Source of the DNA: Paracandidimonas soli | GTDB lineage: Bacteria > Pseudomonadota > Gammaproteobacteria > Burkholderiales > Burkholderiaceae_B | Direction of reading: 5' to 3' | NCBI RefSeq assembly: GCF_004342005.1 | Contig: NZ_SMBX01000001.1 | Location: 62,001-126,000 of the forward strand | Length of the DNA stretch: 64,000 bases | Shown here: positions 1 through 11,528 of the stretch, in pieces | How the letters are laid out: each line of letters begins with the position of its first letter | Position numbering within the stretch: position 1 is the first letter of the stretch | The notes under the pieces: model-generated | Databases searched by the model: none | The model's input: the letters and a program-made list of their open reading frames with translations, nothing else | What the model was told of the DNA's origin: nothing | Program-made: the position numbers and the translations under genes

Positions 1-249
1 ACGACATGCTTGCGCCTTTTTCCATCACTCCACAGGAGGAATCCATCCCAGCACATCGCGTCGTCGTCCCTTGCAACTCCTCCGCCTGGTCTTCCTACAG
101 GAAGCGCGGCGGATGCCTCATTCGAGGCCACAGGTGAACTGAGCACCTGGCCCTTGCCCCTACGGGGATCTCGTCTTGGCGAGTTGGCACAAACACTGAC
201 CCTTGTATCTCAGCCCCCAATAACCGACAACCGATGGAGGGACGCTCCG
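1..249. other. Left-edge stretch with no assigned gene
   Basis: The reading frame of the recombinase that follows stays open back to position 10. The better start at 250 leaves this stretch without a convincing coding feature. I see no attachment-site copy of the mnmE 3' end, no tRNA and no strong hairpin here. Confidence 0.4.
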
Positions 250-1113
250 ATGGACGACCTGACCTATACCCTGCGACAACTCTGCCTGCGCAACCGCGAC
301 GGCAGCCACGCCACCCAAGCCGACCGGCAGCGCTCGCTGAGCCTGGCTGCTCATCAATTGCGCGAAGCAGGCTTCCGCCAGATGCGTGCTACGTCGTTGA
401 AGGGCAAGCATGTCGAAGCCCTGCTGCAACGCTGGCAAGCCGAAGGCCTGTCGACCGGCACGCTGAAGAACCGTATGGCACATCTACGCTGGTGGGCCGA
501 GAAGGTTGGCAAGGCAGGCATCTTGCCGGCAGACAACACCAAGCTGGGCATTCCCGAGCGGCGCTATGTGACCAATGAAAGCAAGGCCAAGGAGCTGGGT
601 GACAGGTTGGACAGGATCAACGACCCCCATGTCCGCATGAGCCTGCGTTTGCAGGCTGCCTTCGGCTTACGGCGGGAAGAGTCCATCAAGTTCCAGCCCC
701 GCTACGCCGACCGTGGCGACGATATCGCTATCAAGGGATCATGGGCCAAAGGCGGCCGTGATCGGACGGTGCCAATCTCGACGCCGGAACAGCGTGCGGT
801 GCTGAATGAGGCTCATCGCCTGGCAGGCCTGGGATCATTGATTCCATCGCATAAGACTTACATTCAGCAGCGGAATCTCTACGACGGGCAGTGCAAGGCG
901 GCTGGGTTGAGCAACATGCATGGGTTGCGGCATCGGTATGCGCAGATGCGGTATGAGGTATTGACGGGGTGGAAGGCGCCGGCGGCGGGTGGTCTTGGTA
1001 AAACTCAGCTCAGTAGCAGTCAGAGAATGAGTGACCAACATGCTCGACAGCAGATCAGCCATGAGCTGGGACATGAGCGTGCGACAGTAACAGCGATCTA
1101 CCTGGGAACGTGA
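250..1113 (+). CDS. Tyrosine recombinase (Integrase_1-type), 287 aa
   Basis: Site-specific tyrosine recombinase that would cut and rejoin DNA through a phosphotyrosine. An N-terminal SAM-like, helix-rich DNA-binding region covers residues 1 to about 100 and the catalytic domain follows. The visible active-site set is an Arg at 141/142 (motif GLRREES), His224-Gly-Leu-Arg227, His275 in SHELGH and a terminal Tyr284. Start chosen at ATG 250 because GGAGG lies 9 bases upstream; the frame is open further back to 10, but that extension is low in secondary-structure character. The gene converges with the defence operon. It is a different family from the P4-type integrase at the other end, so it may be a passenger or the remnant of a nested element. 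Family assignment is from motif pattern. Confidence 0.8.
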   Translation: MDDLTYTLRQLCLRNRDGSHATQADRQRSLSLAAHQLREAGFRQMRATSLKGKHVEALLQRWQAEGLSTGTLKNRMAHLRWWAEKVGKAGILPADNTKLGIPERRYVTNESKAKELGDRLDRINDPHVRMSLRLQAAFGLRREESIKFQPRYADRGDDIAIKGSWAKGGRDRTVPISTPEQRAVLNEAHRLAGLGSLIPSHKTYIQQRNLYDGQCKAAGLSNMHGLRHRYAQMRYEVLTGWKAPAAGGLGKTQLSSSQRMSDQHARQQISHELGHERATVTAIYLGT

Positions 1114-1167
1114 AATTCCGATCAGGCCACCTATTGCAACACCAGCTGTTCCCAGCAATTTGACGGA

Positions 1168-3276
1168 TCAATCTTGTGAGTCACCCCTGGCGAGCACAAA
1201 CAGATGCCGTTTGGCGCGTGTTGCCGCAACGTGCAATAGACAACGTTCGGAAACCTCCGTGTCGTCTGTGACACCGACATCTTCGTCATGGCTGAACTGC
1301 TCGGCATACTGCCTGGCACCGCGATAGCCGGCCAGGATGACGATGTCGAACTCCAGCCCCTTGATACGGTGCATGGTCGCCAGTCGGATGCCTGTTTCCG
1401 CAGGATCATCCGTCGTGCCGTGATCCAGCCTGAGACAATCTATACCGCGTTGCCGCAAGGCTAGTGCCAATGCATCCAGATCTTCATTGGTGCGGGCCGT
1501 GACGCAGATGCGCCTGGCCTCGATATCATCGGCTTTGCCATGTTCAACTACGGACAGAATGTGCTCCACGTCCTGTGGCAAGGAGGCGGATGGAAAGACT
1601 TCCGGCAAGTCGCCGTGGGTCAATGAGCGATAGCCGCGCAAGCTGTCGATGCTTCCATCCAGGTCGTCGATCTCGATACCTTCCAACTGCGCGCAGGCCC
1701 AACGCCGAATCTCATCGGTTGTTCGGTAATTGACCTTGAGGGTACGGCTGCGGCCCCGTACCTCGATCCCCACCTGTCCAAGCGTCACCTTGTGGCGATA
1801 GATGCGCTGGTGGGCATCACCCACGATGAACAAATCGTTCTCGGCCCTGGGTACGGCCGCACGAATCAGGGTGTAGGCAGCGGCGCTGATGTCCTGCGCC
1901 TCATCCACCACCATGGCGCGGATGCCCAGTTGCGGCTTTTCCTGCTCGATCAACTGACTGGCTTCCCGGAAGGCTTCTTCCGGCTCGCGCAGGTTGGCGG
2001 CATGCAATTGCGCCCGGTATTCGGCAAACACCGGCCACAAGGCCTTGCGCTGCAAACGACCCAATTGTCCGCCACGCCCGACGCGACGGGCGCGCATGTA
2101 ATCTTCCGCTGTTTCGCATCCTAGGGGCAGGATCACGCGCTCGTATTCCGCCCTCAGGAAAGCAGCACTGTAGACAGTACCTGTGGGCAGCGCAGACAAG
2201 GCAGCCTGCCAGAAACCACGGCGCTGCTTTTCATCGTAGAGCAATGTGTAGGCGCAATTGAAACGGCGCAGCAGCCCCAAAGCCCACTGATCCAGGTTGA
2301 CGACCTGAATCTTGGCAAATTCCTGTGGTGAGCACAGCAGAGACAGGTTATGACGGATGTCTTCGGCCAGTGTGCGAGTAAAGGTGGTGAAGATGATCGG
2401 GCGACCCGGAAGGTCTGCATATTGCTTGGCCAACCACCTTGCCCTATGCATAGCTACCACCGTCTTGCCGGTGCCGGCGCCGCCGGTGACCTTGACGGGG
2501 CCACTCTTGTTGCCTTCCACCAGTTTGCGTTGGCTCGGATGAAGGAACACGCGCCAGCGCTCCAGTGGGGCGGCCAGCAGAGCCTCCAGGTCACTGTCAT
2601 CGGTGAGCACCACGAAGTGACGGCGCGTGCTGTCGCGCGCCAAAGCGGCGCCGAAATCTTCGGGGTCGACCGCATCGGCAGGTACCCGTTCGGCCAATAT
2701 CTTGTCCAGCGGTTCGCCGGCGGCAAACAGATACAAGGCCTCGAAGGCCTCATCCGGCAATTGAGCTTCGAGGGCCTCCAGGTCCGCTTCCGATAAGGCT
2801 GCTCGCACGGCTGCCAGGCGTTCTTCCGGCACACCTAGCTTGCGAATCTCCCGGTCACGCAAGTCCGCAAACAAACCCGTGCTTTGGGAAGCTTCGGTCT
2901 GGGCGACTTCATCGTCGGGCAGGGATTGGGCTTCCTGTACAGCATAGACTTGCAGGCTGCCCACGTCAGGGTGAATCGCGACGCGGTGACGCCTGGCCCA
3001 CTGATAGGCATCGTCGTGGCGATCCACCCACAGCAGGCAATACACATCGCCTGTTTCGGGCTTGAGGATGATGCCGCGCAGGTTGTCGTTGATGCGCACC
3101 GAGCGCATGTTGGCATCGGCGGCATCATTGATGCGCTCGTAGTTGATACCGCTGGCCAGCGGGTTCTGGCGGAACTTGGCGACGAAGGTCAGCACCGCCT
3201 GTTGGTTCTGGCGCGGAATCCGGGCGAACGATTTAAGAAAGTCGTCCGACATGGCAATCTTGGGTGAAAGGGCCAT
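1168..3276 (-). CDS. UvrD/REP-like helicase with N-terminal RelE-like domain, 702 aa
   Basis: Superfamily 1 helicase expected to unwind DNA with ATP. Residues 250-702 carry a full motif set: Walker A GGAGTGKT (265-272), motif II VDEAQD (457-462), motif III GDAHQ (486-490), motif V around 633-645 (TMHRIKGLEF) and motif VI VAATRAKR (683-690). Residues about 8-100 look like a RelE/ParE fold: a start of helices, then RSVRINDNLRGII and YCLLWVDRHDDAYQWARRH, as in mRNA-interferase toxins. A linker of about 150 residues joins them. Start ATG 3276 follows the upstream helicase stop by one base, with AAGGA 8 bases before it. It is the last gene of the six-gene operon. Helicase activity is well supported; whether the RelE-like part still cleaves RNA or only binds is unknown. 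Confidence 0.88.
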   Translation of the reverse strand: MALSPKIAMSDDFLKSFARIPRQNQQAVLTFVAKFRQNPLASGINYERINDAADANMRSVRINDNLRGIILKPETGDVYCLLWVDRHDDAYQWARRHRVAIHPDVGSLQVYAVQEAQSLPDDEVAQTEASQSTGLFADLRDREIRKLGVPEERLAAVRAALSEADLEALEAQLPDEAFEALYLFAAGEPLDKILAERVPADAVDPEDFGAALARDSTRRHFVVLTDDSDLEALLAAPLERWRVFLHPSQRKLVEGNKSGPVKVTGGAGTGKTVVAMHRARWLAKQYADLPGRPIIFTTFTRTLAEDIRHNLSLLCSPQEFAKIQVVNLDQWALGLLRRFNCAYTLLYDEKQRRGFWQAALSALPTGTVYSAAFLRAEYERVILPLGCETAEDYMRARRVGRGGQLGRLQRKALWPVFAEYRAQLHAANLREPEEAFREASQLIEQEKPQLGIRAMVVDEAQDISAAAYTLIRAAVPRAENDLFIVGDAHQRIYRHKVTLGQVGIEVRGRSRTLKVNYRTTDEIRRWACAQLEGIEIDDLDGSIDSLRGYRSLTHGDLPEVFPSASLPQDVEHILSVVEHGKADDIEARRICVTARTNEDLDALALALRQRGIDCLRLDHGTTDDPAETGIRLATMHRIKGLEFDIVILAGYRGARQYAEQFSHDEDVGVTDDTEVSERCLLHVAATRAKRHLFVLARGDSQD

Positions 3277-3277
3277 T

Positions 3278-6200
3278 TCAATGTTCCTTCAAGCTATCCA
3301 GAAACGCCTGGGTTGGCGCGTCATCGGTTGCAATATGCACGGTCCAACCCTGTGTCTCGAAACGGAGCGTATCGTCCTGGTAATCAAGCAGCAATACAGC
3401 GATCTTCAGGCTAGGCCAGGCCAGTTCCGCTTCCGCCAGTACCCGTCCGCGTTCGTCGATCAGTTCGAAACCGACTTCCGGCAGGGGGGTTCCCGCGTGC
3501 GCCAGCGCAAGCAGCCACGCCTGCATGTCCGGGCTGGCCAACTCCAGTACCGTTTGCCAATGACTGTCGAACGTCTGTTCTGCCTGACGTAAAGCAGGAC
3601 TGGCCTGAAAACCAGGCAGGCCGGCCATTTCGTCATGGCCTGCCCAAAGATGACGCAACGACAACAGCAGGTTCAGGCATTGCCAGAGATGGCGCCAGCG
3701 CCGTTGCAGATCGACCTCCGGTACATCGCCCGGTTGCCACTGCACCAGCACGACAGGCTCTGCGGATACAGCGGCATGGCCGGTCATCCACTGCTGCAAC
3801 TGTTCCGGCGACAGGCCTGCCAGCCATTGCGCGACAGTACTCCAGGAGCGATGACCCCAGCGGTGTAGGTGGGTGTCGGGCAATAAGCCATAGTCGTCGA
3901 GCCGACGGAGGAAGGCACCTTGCTTGAAGCCTTGCAAGGCGGCGTCATCGCCAGGTGGCACTGACATGGCCGCACCCAGTACGCCGGCGAGGCGGCGTAA
4001 GGCATCGTGCCGCCCCTCCGCCAGCCGCCGATGCAGTTGGAGGAAAGGTGACAAACGGTGGAAGGCGGCCAACGAGGCGATCCCCTGGGCCTCGCATAGA
4101 CGTGTGACCACCTGATCGGCAGGCCCGAGCAGCAATTCGTCCCAGGCCGTGGAATCCGAGGCTGCTTCGGGACGCAAGGCTGCGTCGACGTCGTCCCAAG
4201 TCAGCGTCCACGCAGCGAACCGCCCACTCTTGGCTACCGCCATGCGCTTGGCCAAGTCTTCGGCCACGATGTGCTTGTGGTACTGCCAGCCATCCGTGAA
4301 TACCGCGACCGGCACATCGTCCACGCCGTCGTCGGGCCAGAAGACGAAGTCCGGTTTGCATGGCACGACGACACCATCGCGTTCGCCCAGGGTTACCTGC
4401 AACTCCAGACGCCAGCGGCGACTTCCTGCCTGGACCAGATATCCGTGCTTGCCGCCGACGAGTTTGTCCTTGAGTGTGAAAGTCACGCCAGCATGCTCGC
4501 GCCGCAGTGCCTCAAGGAATCGTTTCTCCAGTGTGCTTTCCAGCAGGCTGTTGTCCGTTTGCTGGGAAAGGTTGCCGACAGGCTTCAGGTCTGTGCGGTG
4601 CTCCAGGATCTGTGCCAACAGCTTCTGTGCCACCGTGCGCGAGATGGCTTGGCGTTCATGGCTGTTGCGATAGCGGTACATGCACCGATAGCAGCCGTCG
4701 GCGGTGTCGTCCTGGTTGCAAGTGCAGGTGTTCAATGCGGTTGCCGCCAGACTGAATACTTCGAACAGCGGGGCTGGATCGCGCATCAGTTCCTTCAAAT
4801 ATCCGGTGCCGCCCGGCACGCTGTCGTAGATCACCAGATAGGTTCGCGCCGACTCCGAGTCGGCAGCCATCCGCACATCGGTGGCTATGCGCAGGTGCGC
4901 CACCGCACCCTTGAAGCGTTTACTCAGCCCCAGTTCCAGCGCGGAAATGAAGCTCAGCAAGGCTTCCTTGGATTCGGCAAATCCGACCTCGGGCAGGAAC
5001 AGCCGGATACCTTCGCTGGCGAATTCCCGGTACAGGAAGATGCATTGCTGGGCGCTGGCCTCGGGCGTTTTGCGGCGTGAGCACCAGGGGGCATGGTTGC
5101 GATAAAGCTCTTCTGCCTTGCGGCGACGCTGTAGCGTGCCGCACTCAGGGCAAATGGCGAAGCCCGGCCGGTTGAGTTCTTCGCCCGCGATGGTCATCGG
5201 CGTGGCATCCACCGTCTGCTCGCCGAAGTTCACCTCGCGGAATGTCACCCGGTCAAGGAATTCGAATCCGAACGGGAAACTTGGGTTGTCGATGGCGAAC
5301 GCCTGACGCACCGCTTCCGGCGGGCTATCCACCAACGCCTGGCGCACGTAGAAACCACGCGTGCGCTCGTCGGAGTCGTCGGCGATCCGACTCTCGCGAT
5401 CAAGCGTGCGCGCGAACACCGTGGTCAGGCGCAGCATTTCATGGACACGCCCGGTGTCGCGCCACTGGCCGTCGCCGCAGCGCGGGCATTGGTGGTGCCG
5501 GTCGCCCGCCGACAAGGGCTCGGCGTAGGAGCACTGGCGGCATAGGCGCCAGGCCTCGGGTTTGACGCGGGAAACATCCACCTGGTTGATGACCACCCGG
5601 CGGCCTTCGGCATAGAAGGTGTTGTTGGGCGCCAGCTCGGTGATGGCGGTTGCGCCGGGGCGCTCGTATTCGAAGGTCAATGGCTCGGCAGGCGGTCCTT
5701 CCCGGCGGGTGTCGCGCACGATGATCGAGCGCAGCAGCACGCCTTGTTCAGGGAAAGCATAGTTGGGCAGCAGGCCTTCGTCGGTGAAGACGTTCAGGGT
5801 GGCCTTGCCCTCGATCCCACCGATCAGGCGCGCCAACGCCGCACGTTCTTGGCGCAGGGTTTTCAGCTCTTCCTCCTGTTCCTCGCCGCGCACCGGAAGT
5901 TGCTCCAGCTTCTCCACTTCCTTGGCGGTCTTCTCGCGCAGACGCTTGATCTGCGCCACGTCACGGGCGATGCCCTGCAGCTTGCTGACGATCTTGAAGG
6001 TCAGGGAGCTTTCCTCGTCCTGCCGACCATTGACGAAACGTGCCAACCACTGCCGGGTGGCCTCGGTCAGGATCTGCCCGCCACCTTGCTGGAACAGCGC
6101 CAGGAAGCGATCCAGCAAGCTAGCCCGGTCTGCCTCCACATACTCCAGCCAGGGGAAGGGAAAACGCGTCGTCGCACCGTTGTCCACCGCGCTGAGCACC

Positions 6201-9200
6201 ATGCGGATCTCCTGCGGAATCGACGCGCTCCGACCCCGTTCGCGCACCCAGCAATCCAGCGTGAACGCCGTCAACTGGCGCTCCAGCACCGCTGAGGCAT
6301 TGAGGAATACACCCGGTGCCGGCACGCTGCCGGCGATCATTTCCTTGGGATCGGCCCAGAAATACAGGTCGTGCGGTTTGCTGGCCGCCATGGTCAGCAA
6401 CAAGGCATTGCCGGTGCTGCGTCCCGCCCGTCCCGCGCGCTGGATGTAGTTGGCCTGTTGCGGCGGCACGGAACATTGCAGCACGGCCGACAGGTCGCCG
6501 ATGTCGATCCCCATCTCCAGCGTCGGCGTGGCCGAGAGCACATTGATGCTGCCGGGTACCTGGGCATCGGACTTGAAGCTGTGCTCCACCCGCTCGCGCG
6601 TGCCGCGTGGCAGCAGGCCGGTGTGTTCGTGGGCGACCACGCGCTGGATGTCCGCATGCAGATACAGGCTGCGGTAATAGTCTGCATCGCCTTCCGCCAG
6701 CGCTTCCAGATGCCCTAGGCAGCCGGGATGCCGGCAAGGCTGCCCGGCAAGCGAAACGTCAGTCCCGGTGCGCCACTCGCTGCGGCAGGTGTCGCACCGC
6801 CAGGCGCGACTGCCTAGGGAAACGAGAAAAGCGCCAGGCTCCAGTCCCCACACGCGAATCTCCGGCTTGCCGTCGGCTTGCTCGGCCCCCAGCAGCCCTG
6901 CTTCGGCCAGCGCCTCGAATGCCAGCTGATATAGCGCCGGCAGCAGATTGTCAGCGCCCAGAGCCAACGCATGCAGCGGCTTCAGTGCCTTGAAGGCCCA
7001 GGCGCGATACCACTTCGCATGGCTGCCCAACACCCCGACGCAGCGCTGGTAATCGACCAGGCTTACGAAGCGTGGCGGACGCGGGCCGGACAGCATCTGG
7101 AACTGAACCGGATTGCGCTTGTAGACCCACGGCCGGTTGCCGACCTGTGCATAAAAATGCAGGCCAGCGTCGCGCCAGGCTCCCAGCCGCTGCATGGATT
7201 GCACGATGCCTTGCAGGAATACCCCCAGATCATCCGCCAGCACGTCAGACAGCGGCTCCAGCGTGGCCTGCAGGCGTGGTAGCATCCACTGCACGGCCGA
7301 TGTCAGTGCCTGCGGTGGCGGTTCCACGCTGGCGGTTCCGGTAACGGTCAGGCTGCGGCCGATATGGGCGTCCTGCCCGAACTCGGCATTCAGCACCCAC
7401 GGCAGGATGCGACGCAAATCCTGCGGCAACTCGCTATTGGCTGGCAGCGTACCTTCGCTCATCAGCGTTTCGAAATCCCGCAGCCAATGCAGTTGCGGCG
7501 GCAGGAAGTTGGCCAGGTAATGGCCCTGCCCCATTGCGGGCAGCCAGTGGTCCTCGAAGGCCTGCGGCAGTTGCGCCAGCGTCAGCGGTTTCCCGGCCTG
7601 CTGCGCCGCAGCGATGACCTGGGCTACCGCTGGACGCAAGTTCAAGCGCCAGGTCCGCGCCGCCAGGAACCCCGCACGGTGTGCCGCGTCCTGCACCGAA
7701 TCGGAAAACGCGATCAGCTTCTTGTCCGGGTTGAAACGTGAACCGAACAGTTGCGCCAGCATCACTGCTGCCAAGCTGGCCGCCTGCGAACCGACGATGG
7801 ACAGTGTCTTGTGTCCGCCGCAGTATGGGCAGTCATGATGGGAGCGGGTATAGCGGGCGCCGTTGCGCGTGCCTTCGCGCAGGTTGGCGGTCACATCGAC
7901 GTCCACCAAGGCGACCGGGTCCTCAGCGCAGTTGCAGTGCGTCTGTCCCAGCGCATGCAGCGTGCCGCAGCGCGGGCAGACCTTCTTGTGCTCGAACCCC
8001 TGTTTCGGGTCCGCGCTTTCGCCATGGGGGAACAGAAAGCGGGTGCTGACGTCCTCGGCGAAGAAGGCGCTGTAGAACTGCTGGATGTCCTGGTTGAGCT
8101 GGTTCGGGCTGGTCCTGGGCAAGGTCGCGCCCCAGCCGGTGGCGTGGCAGTCGCGGCAGTGGATCACCGGCAACCAGACCTGCGCCTGCTCGGCCTTGCC
8201 CAGATCGTCGTGATGGGTCAGTCGAGGCGGGTTGTCCAACGAAGCCACCATGCGGCGCAACTCGCGCAGCCAGAGTTCCACCTTGACTTGCAGGAAGAAG
8301 GTTACATCCTGTTCGCTGCTTACCGCGTTGAGCGACACGCCGCGAGGCTGCCGGGCATGCGCCACCAGCGCCAGCAGGCTGCCCAGCCACAGCAGCGGAT
8401 AGCGCGCGTCGGCATGGGGTGGCAGGCGGCGCGCCAGTACCGCCAGCAGATCGTCCAGCGCCACGGCGCGTGGCCCTAGGCGCTCCATATCGCGCAACAG
8501 GTTCTGGAAGGCGAAGTGGCTTTTCAGTCTTTCCCCCAACCGACAGCGCCAGCCCGCATCGCTCACTTGTTCGACGCTGCATGGGGTGCCGAACCATAGC
8601 GGCACCTGGGCCGCCAGCCAGGACGGCAAGTCGTCATGGCCTGCCGGATCCAGCACCGACACGGCGTCTGGCTGCGGAGATTGGGTGAACTCCACCACGG
8701 CATCCGCCAGATAGTCCGCCACCGGCTCGCGGTCTTCGGCGATCACAGCCTGGTCATCCAGCGTCTCGCCAAAGATCTGGCCGGCAAACGCCAGCAAATC
8801 CTGTTCGCCATCGCTGCCCAGCGTGGCCGAGGTGCCCACGCACACCAGTTGCCCTGGCGGCGTTTCCAGCCGGCCCTTGAGGCGGCGAATCAGGCAGGCC
8901 AGATCCGTACCCTGGGCACCGTCGAAGGTGTGCAACTCATCGACCACCAGATAACGTAGCGTATCCGGCTGCTGCCGCGCCCACAGCGACGCATCAGCGG
9001 TACGGATCAGCAGGAAATCCAGCATCTTGTAGTTGGTCAGCAGAATATCTGGCGGGTTTTCGCGCAGGGCGTTGCGGTCGGTGATGATCGAGAAGCCGCC
9101 ATCGGCCAGTTGCTGCACACGGGCGGATTCCTCGGCCGGGGCCTCGCCCACGTACAGGCCCGCGCGGATACCGGCCAGGGCCGGTGTGCGCAGGATCTCC

Positions 9201-9643
9201 TTGGCCAGGCGGCTGGCCTGGTCCGAGGCCAGCGCATTCATCGGGTATAGGATGATAGCCTTGATGCCCGGCCTGCCCAGTTCCCGTTGTTCGCGGCAGT
9301 GCTCCAGGATCGGATAAAGAAAGCACTCGGTCTTGCCTGAGCCGGTGCCGGTGGCCACCAGGGTCGATCGGGCCTGCTCGCCGGTCAGGCGGGCGAACGC
9401 CCGGCCCTGGTGGGCATGGGGGACGAAGCCCGGCGATAGCCAGCCGAACGCGGGCTGGCCCCTATCGGCCTGCTTGCGAAACGGCAGCGGCAAAGTCAGG
9501 TACGGCCCCTTGAACACCCGGTCGCGGTCGGCCAGGAAGCGCTGGATCAGACCATCGAAGCCCGGCGTGGTAGCCGGGAAGGCCGCGCGCAGAAAGTCGG
9601 CGACGCCTTGGCTGATTTGCTGGGAAACGATTAGGGGTTGCAT
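3278..9643 (-). CDS. DruE/DrmA-B-like DEAD/DEAH helicase with DUF1998 and fused nuclease-like domain, 2121 aa
   Basis: Very large superfamily 2 helicase. RecA-1 holds Walker A TGTGSGKT (98-105), DELH (235-238) and TSATLG (271-276). About 700 residues intervene before RecA-2, which has [13 protein letters not shown] (about 1030) and QRAGRAGR (about 1070). Cysteine pairs suggest zinc sites near 560, 950 and 1500. A DUF1998-type C-terminus ends in CTCN...GCYRC (about 1640-1655). Residues about 1700-1810 add a restriction-endonuclease-like module: LEKRF, then KPDFVFWP, then [11 protein letters not shown], similar to Vsr/DUF559 proteins. Length and order recall Druantia DruE. In DISARM the helicase and DUF1998 parts are separate proteins (DrmA, DrmB), so this could also be read as a fusion of those. 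One base separates it from each neighbour, so translation is probably coupled. Role in phage defence is inferred. Confidence 0.85.
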   Translation of the reverse strand: MQPLIVSQQISQGVADFLRAAFPATTPGFDGLIQRFLADRDRVFKGPYLTLPLPFRKQADRGQPAFGWLSPGFVPHAHQGRAFARLTGEQARSTLVATGTGSGKTECFLYPILEHCREQRELGRPGIKAIILYPMNALASDQASRLAKEILRTPALAGIRAGLYVGEAPAEESARVQQLADGGFSIITDRNALRENPPDILLTNYKMLDFLLIRTADASLWARQQPDTLRYLVVDELHTFDGAQGTDLACLIRRLKGRLETPPGQLVCVGTSATLGSDGEQDLLAFAGQIFGETLDDQAVIAEDREPVADYLADAVVEFTQSPQPDAVSVLDPAGHDDLPSWLAAQVPLWFGTPCSVEQVSDAGWRCRLGERLKSHFAFQNLLRDMERLGPRAVALDDLLAVLARRLPPHADARYPLLWLGSLLALVAHARQPRGVSLNAVSSEQDVTFFLQVKVELWLRELRRMVASLDNPPRLTHHDDLGKAEQAQVWLPVIHCRDCHATGWGATLPRTSPNQLNQDIQQFYSAFFAEDVSTRFLFPHGESADPKQGFEHKKVCPRCGTLHALGQTHCNCAEDPVALVDVDVTANLREGTRNGARYTRSHHDCPYCGGHKTLSIVGSQAASLAAVMLAQLFGSRFNPDKKLIAFSDSVQDAAHRAGFLAARTWRLNLRPAVAQVIAAAQQAGKPLTLAQLPQAFEDHWLPAMGQGHYLANFLPPQLHWLRDFETLMSEGTLPANSELPQDLRRILPWVLNAEFGQDAHIGRSLTVTGTASVEPPPQALTSAVQWMLPRLQATLEPLSDVLADDLGVFLQGIVQSMQRLGAWRDAGLHFYAQVGNRPWVYKRNPVQFQMLSGPRPPRFVSLVDYQRCVGVLGSHAKWYRAWAFKALKPLHALALGADNLLPALYQLAFEALAEAGLLGAEQADGKPEIRVWGLEPGAFLVSLGSRAWRCDTCRSEWRTGTDVSLAGQPCRHPGCLGHLEALAEGDADYYRSLYLHADIQRVVAHEHTGLLPRGTRERVEHSFKSDAQVPGSINVLSATPTLEMGIDIGDLSAVLQCSVPPQQANYIQRAGRAGRSTGNALLLTMAASKPHDLYFWADPKEMIAGSVPAPGVFLNASAVLERQLTAFTLDCWVRERGRSASIPQEIRMVLSAVDNGATTRFPFPWLEYVEADRASLLDRFLALFQQGGGQILTEATRQWLARFVNGRQDEESSLTFKIVSKLQGIARDVAQIKRLREKTAKEVEKLEQLPVRGEEQEEELKTLRQERAALARLIGGIEGKATLNVFTDEGLLPNYAFPEQGVLLRSIIVRDTRREGPPAEPLTFEYERPGATAITELAPNNTFYAEGRRVVINQVDVSRVKPEAWRLCRQCSYAEPLSAGDRHHQCPRCGDGQWRDTGRVHEMLRLTTVFARTLDRESRIADDSDERTRGFYVRQALVDSPPEAVRQAFAIDNPSFPFGFEFLDRVTFREVNFGEQTVDATPMTIAGEELNRPGFAICPECGTLQRRRKAEELYRNHAPWCSRRKTPEASAQQCIFLYREFASEGIRLFLPEVGFAESKEALLSFISALELGLSKRFKGAVAHLRIATDVRMAADSESARTYLVIYDSVPGGTGYLKELMRDPAPLFEVFSLAATALNTCTCNQDDTADGCYRCMYRYRNSHERQAISRTVAQKLLAQILEHRTDLKPVGNLSQQTDNSLLESTLEKRFLEALRREHAGVTFTLKDKLVGGKHGYLVQAGSRRWRLELQVTLGERDGVVVPCKPDFVFWPDDGVDDVPVAVFTDGWQYHKHIVAEDLAKRMAVAKSGRFAAWTLTWDDVDAALRPEAASDSTAWDELLLGPADQVVTRLCEAQGIASLAAFHRLSPFLQLHRRLAEGRHDALRRLAGVLGAAMSVPPGDDAALQGFKQGAFLRRLDDYGLLPDTHLHRWGHRSWSTVAQWLAGLSPEQLQQWMTGHAAVSAEPVVLVQWQPGDVPEVDLQRRWRHLWQCLNLLLSLRHLWAGHDEMAGLPGFQASPALRQAEQTFDSHWQTVLELASPDMQAWLLALAHAGTPLPEVGFELIDERGRVLAEAELAWPSLKIAVLLLDYQDDTLRFETQGWTVHIATDDAPTQAFLDSLKEH

Positions 9644-9644
9644 A

Positions 9645-11528
9645 TCAAAGATCCCCCGCTTTGGGCGTCACATAAGCCTGATGCGGGTGTTTGGCGCTTT
9701 CCGGGTAACGGAAGCGCAGTTCGCCGTCGCGCACCATCGGAATCAGATGCTTGTTACGCAGATATTGCCGACTTTTGCCCAGGAAGGTTGCAAGCTGATC
9801 CACCGTCAGCGGCTTCCAGTCGCACAGGCGGCAAATAGCGTCGCGCAGGGCGGCCTCCGTTGTGCGTCCTTTCAGGGTTGCAAGAAAGGTTGCAAGCTCA
9901 GGCGGCAAGGTTGCAAGCTCAAGGTTGCAAGCTTCATCGGTTTGGGTGGCATGCTTGGCTGAGCGACTGTGACGGGTATCGGCATGGGGCGGAACATCCA
10001 GCGGCAGTTCAGTCTGGTCGGAATGGACGCTTGCCTGGCGCTCGGAAGCCGACAGGGTGTAGTAGGTGCGGCTGCCGGCACCTTGCTTTTCCAGCAGTCC
10101 CCGGTCGCGCAGCCGGCGTAGGACCAGGCTAGCCGCCAGCGTATCCAGTCCGCAAAAATCCCGGCAGGCCGTGTTGTCCACCGCGCCCGTGGCGCGAACG
10201 TAGATCAACACCTTGGCTTCGTCGGCGCTGACTGCCGGGCCGGCGAAATCACGCAGCCAGGCATGGTCGTCCTCGGTCAGCAGGTTATGCAGGAACAGGG
10301 TGAGCCGGAACTCGTTGGCCTGCCGGTCGGAGTGAAATTCCGGCAAGGGCAAGCCCGCCTCGGCGGCCAGGCGTCGCATGGCGCGGATGCCGGTGCCCTT
10401 GGCTTCGGCCAGGTGCAGGTCGTGCAGCACGGCGGCAATTGCCGGGTTGCGCAGGCGCGAGCCCGGCGTACCCAACTGCGCGGGCTCCTTGAGCGAATAG
10501 CCGACATTGCGGATTTCGATGCGGTTGCTGTAGCGGATGATCTGGGTTGGGCTGTGCACGGTGTAGCTGCGGTGCATGGCGGCATTGGCCAGCGCCTCGC
10601 GGATCACCTTGCGCGGCAGGATCGGCTCCTGCACGCTGTGCAATTGCCCTTCGGGCAGACGAAAGCCCTTGGGCAACTCGTCGATGATGCTAGCCTCGGC
10701 CTGTGGCAACGCTAGCAACAGCGGCTTGCGGATGTCGATGGACTGGAAGCGGTTTTCAGGGTCTTCCACCCATTCGTTGCCGGGCACGCGGATGTAGTCG
10801 ATGCGCACCATGGGCAACAATCGGCGCAGCGCCAGTGGCTTACCGAACAGCACGATGCCAGCAAGCGTTGGCTGCAATCGACCGTCCACGCGGCGCAACG
10901 CGCCCAGGGCTTCGAGCAGGTCCTCGTCGCCGTAATCCAGCTCCTCAGCCTGGGGGTTGATGCGGGCACGTTCGCGCCGATAGGCGGCCACCGCTGTCTG
11001 GTCGAAGTCGTCCAACCGGGCATCGGGCAGGATGCTGGAATCCGGCCCGTGTAGCGGCTGGCTTTCGCCGCGCAGCACCCACAGGTCTTCATCCACGCAA
11101 TGCTGGTCGCTGGAGCCGATGCGGCGATAGGCTCCGCGCGGCAAACCGGTAGCCTTGAGATAGACCGGCTTCTGCGTGACATCGGCCTCGGGTACGTACA
11201 CCACCAGCACTGTCTTGCCGTCCACGGTCTCAGTCTGCATCTCCGGCCGCAAGGCGACATTGAGCATGGACGCGCACTGGCTGGCCAGGTCGCGCTGCAC
11301 CTTGTCGGGGTCGGGCAGGCCGGCAGCCCGGTACACCGTATCGCCCTTGTCGTTGACGAACCAGTCCGCGCCCAGCAGCAGGTAGCCGCCTTCCAGCCCG
11401 GGCTCGTTGGCGAAGGCGATGACCGTCTGCATCACGGATTTGCCCAGTTCGCTGGCGCGCTTGGCCTCGATACGGGTGGATTCATCGACCGAGTTGAGTT
11501 CCTCGAAGAGATCGATGGCGCTACGCAT
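9645..11528 (-). CDS. AlbA_2 / RecG-C-like putative DNA-binding protein, 627 aa
   Basis: Residues about 10-130 match the AlbA_2 (Schlafen-AlbA) domain: [10 protein letters not shown] near the start and [12 protein letters not shown] at the end. Residues about 300-420 match the C-terminal ATPase-like module of RecG-like proteins ([15 protein letters not shown], then [16 protein letters not shown]). Winged-helix-like segments follow. Despite the usual database name there is no helicase motor. Start chosen at ATG 11528: it overlaps the stop of the upstream gene by 8 bases and has GGGAG 8 bases upstream; an in-frame ATG at 11576 lies inside the upstream gene and is less likely. Such proteins are common in defence islands as nucleic-acid-binding or regulatory parts; the exact role here is unknown. 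The C-terminal part is coded by a short internal tandem repeat. Confidence 0.8.
   Translation of the reverse strand: MRSAIDLFEELNSVDESTRIEAKRASELGKSVMQTVIAFANEPGLEGGYLLLGADWFVNDKGDTVYRAAGLPDPDKVQRDLASQCASMLNVALRPEMQTETVDGKTVLVVYVPEADVTQKPVYLKATGLPRGAYRRIGSSDQHCVDEDLWVLRGESQPLHGPDSSILPDARLDDFDQTAVAAYRRERARINPQAEELDYGDEDLLEALGALRRVDGRLQPTLAGIVLFGKPLALRRLLPMVRIDYIRVPGNEWVEDPENRFQSIDIRKPLLLALPQAEASIIDELPKGFRLPEGQLHSVQEPILPRKVIREALANAAMHRSYTVHSPTQIIRYSNRIEIRNVGYSLKEPAQLGTPGSRLRNPAIAAVLHDLHLAEAKGTGIRAMRRLAAEAGLPLPEFHSDRQANEFRLTLFLHNLLTEDDHAWLRDFAGPAVSADEAKVLIYVRATGAVDNTACRDFCGLDTLAASLVLRRLRDRGLLEKQGAGSRTYYTLSASERQASVHSDQTELPLDVPPHADTRHSRSAKHATQTDEACNLELATLPPELATFLATLKGRTTEAALRDAICRLCDWKPLTVDQLATFLGKSRQYLRNKHLIPMVRDGELRFRYPESAKHPHQAYVTPKAGDL

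Noticed and set aside
9876-9931. Short tandem repeats as a CRISPR array
   Set aside because: Repeats are 9 bases, spacers are 3 to 12 bases, and the stretch is inside a coding gene; no cas genes nearby.
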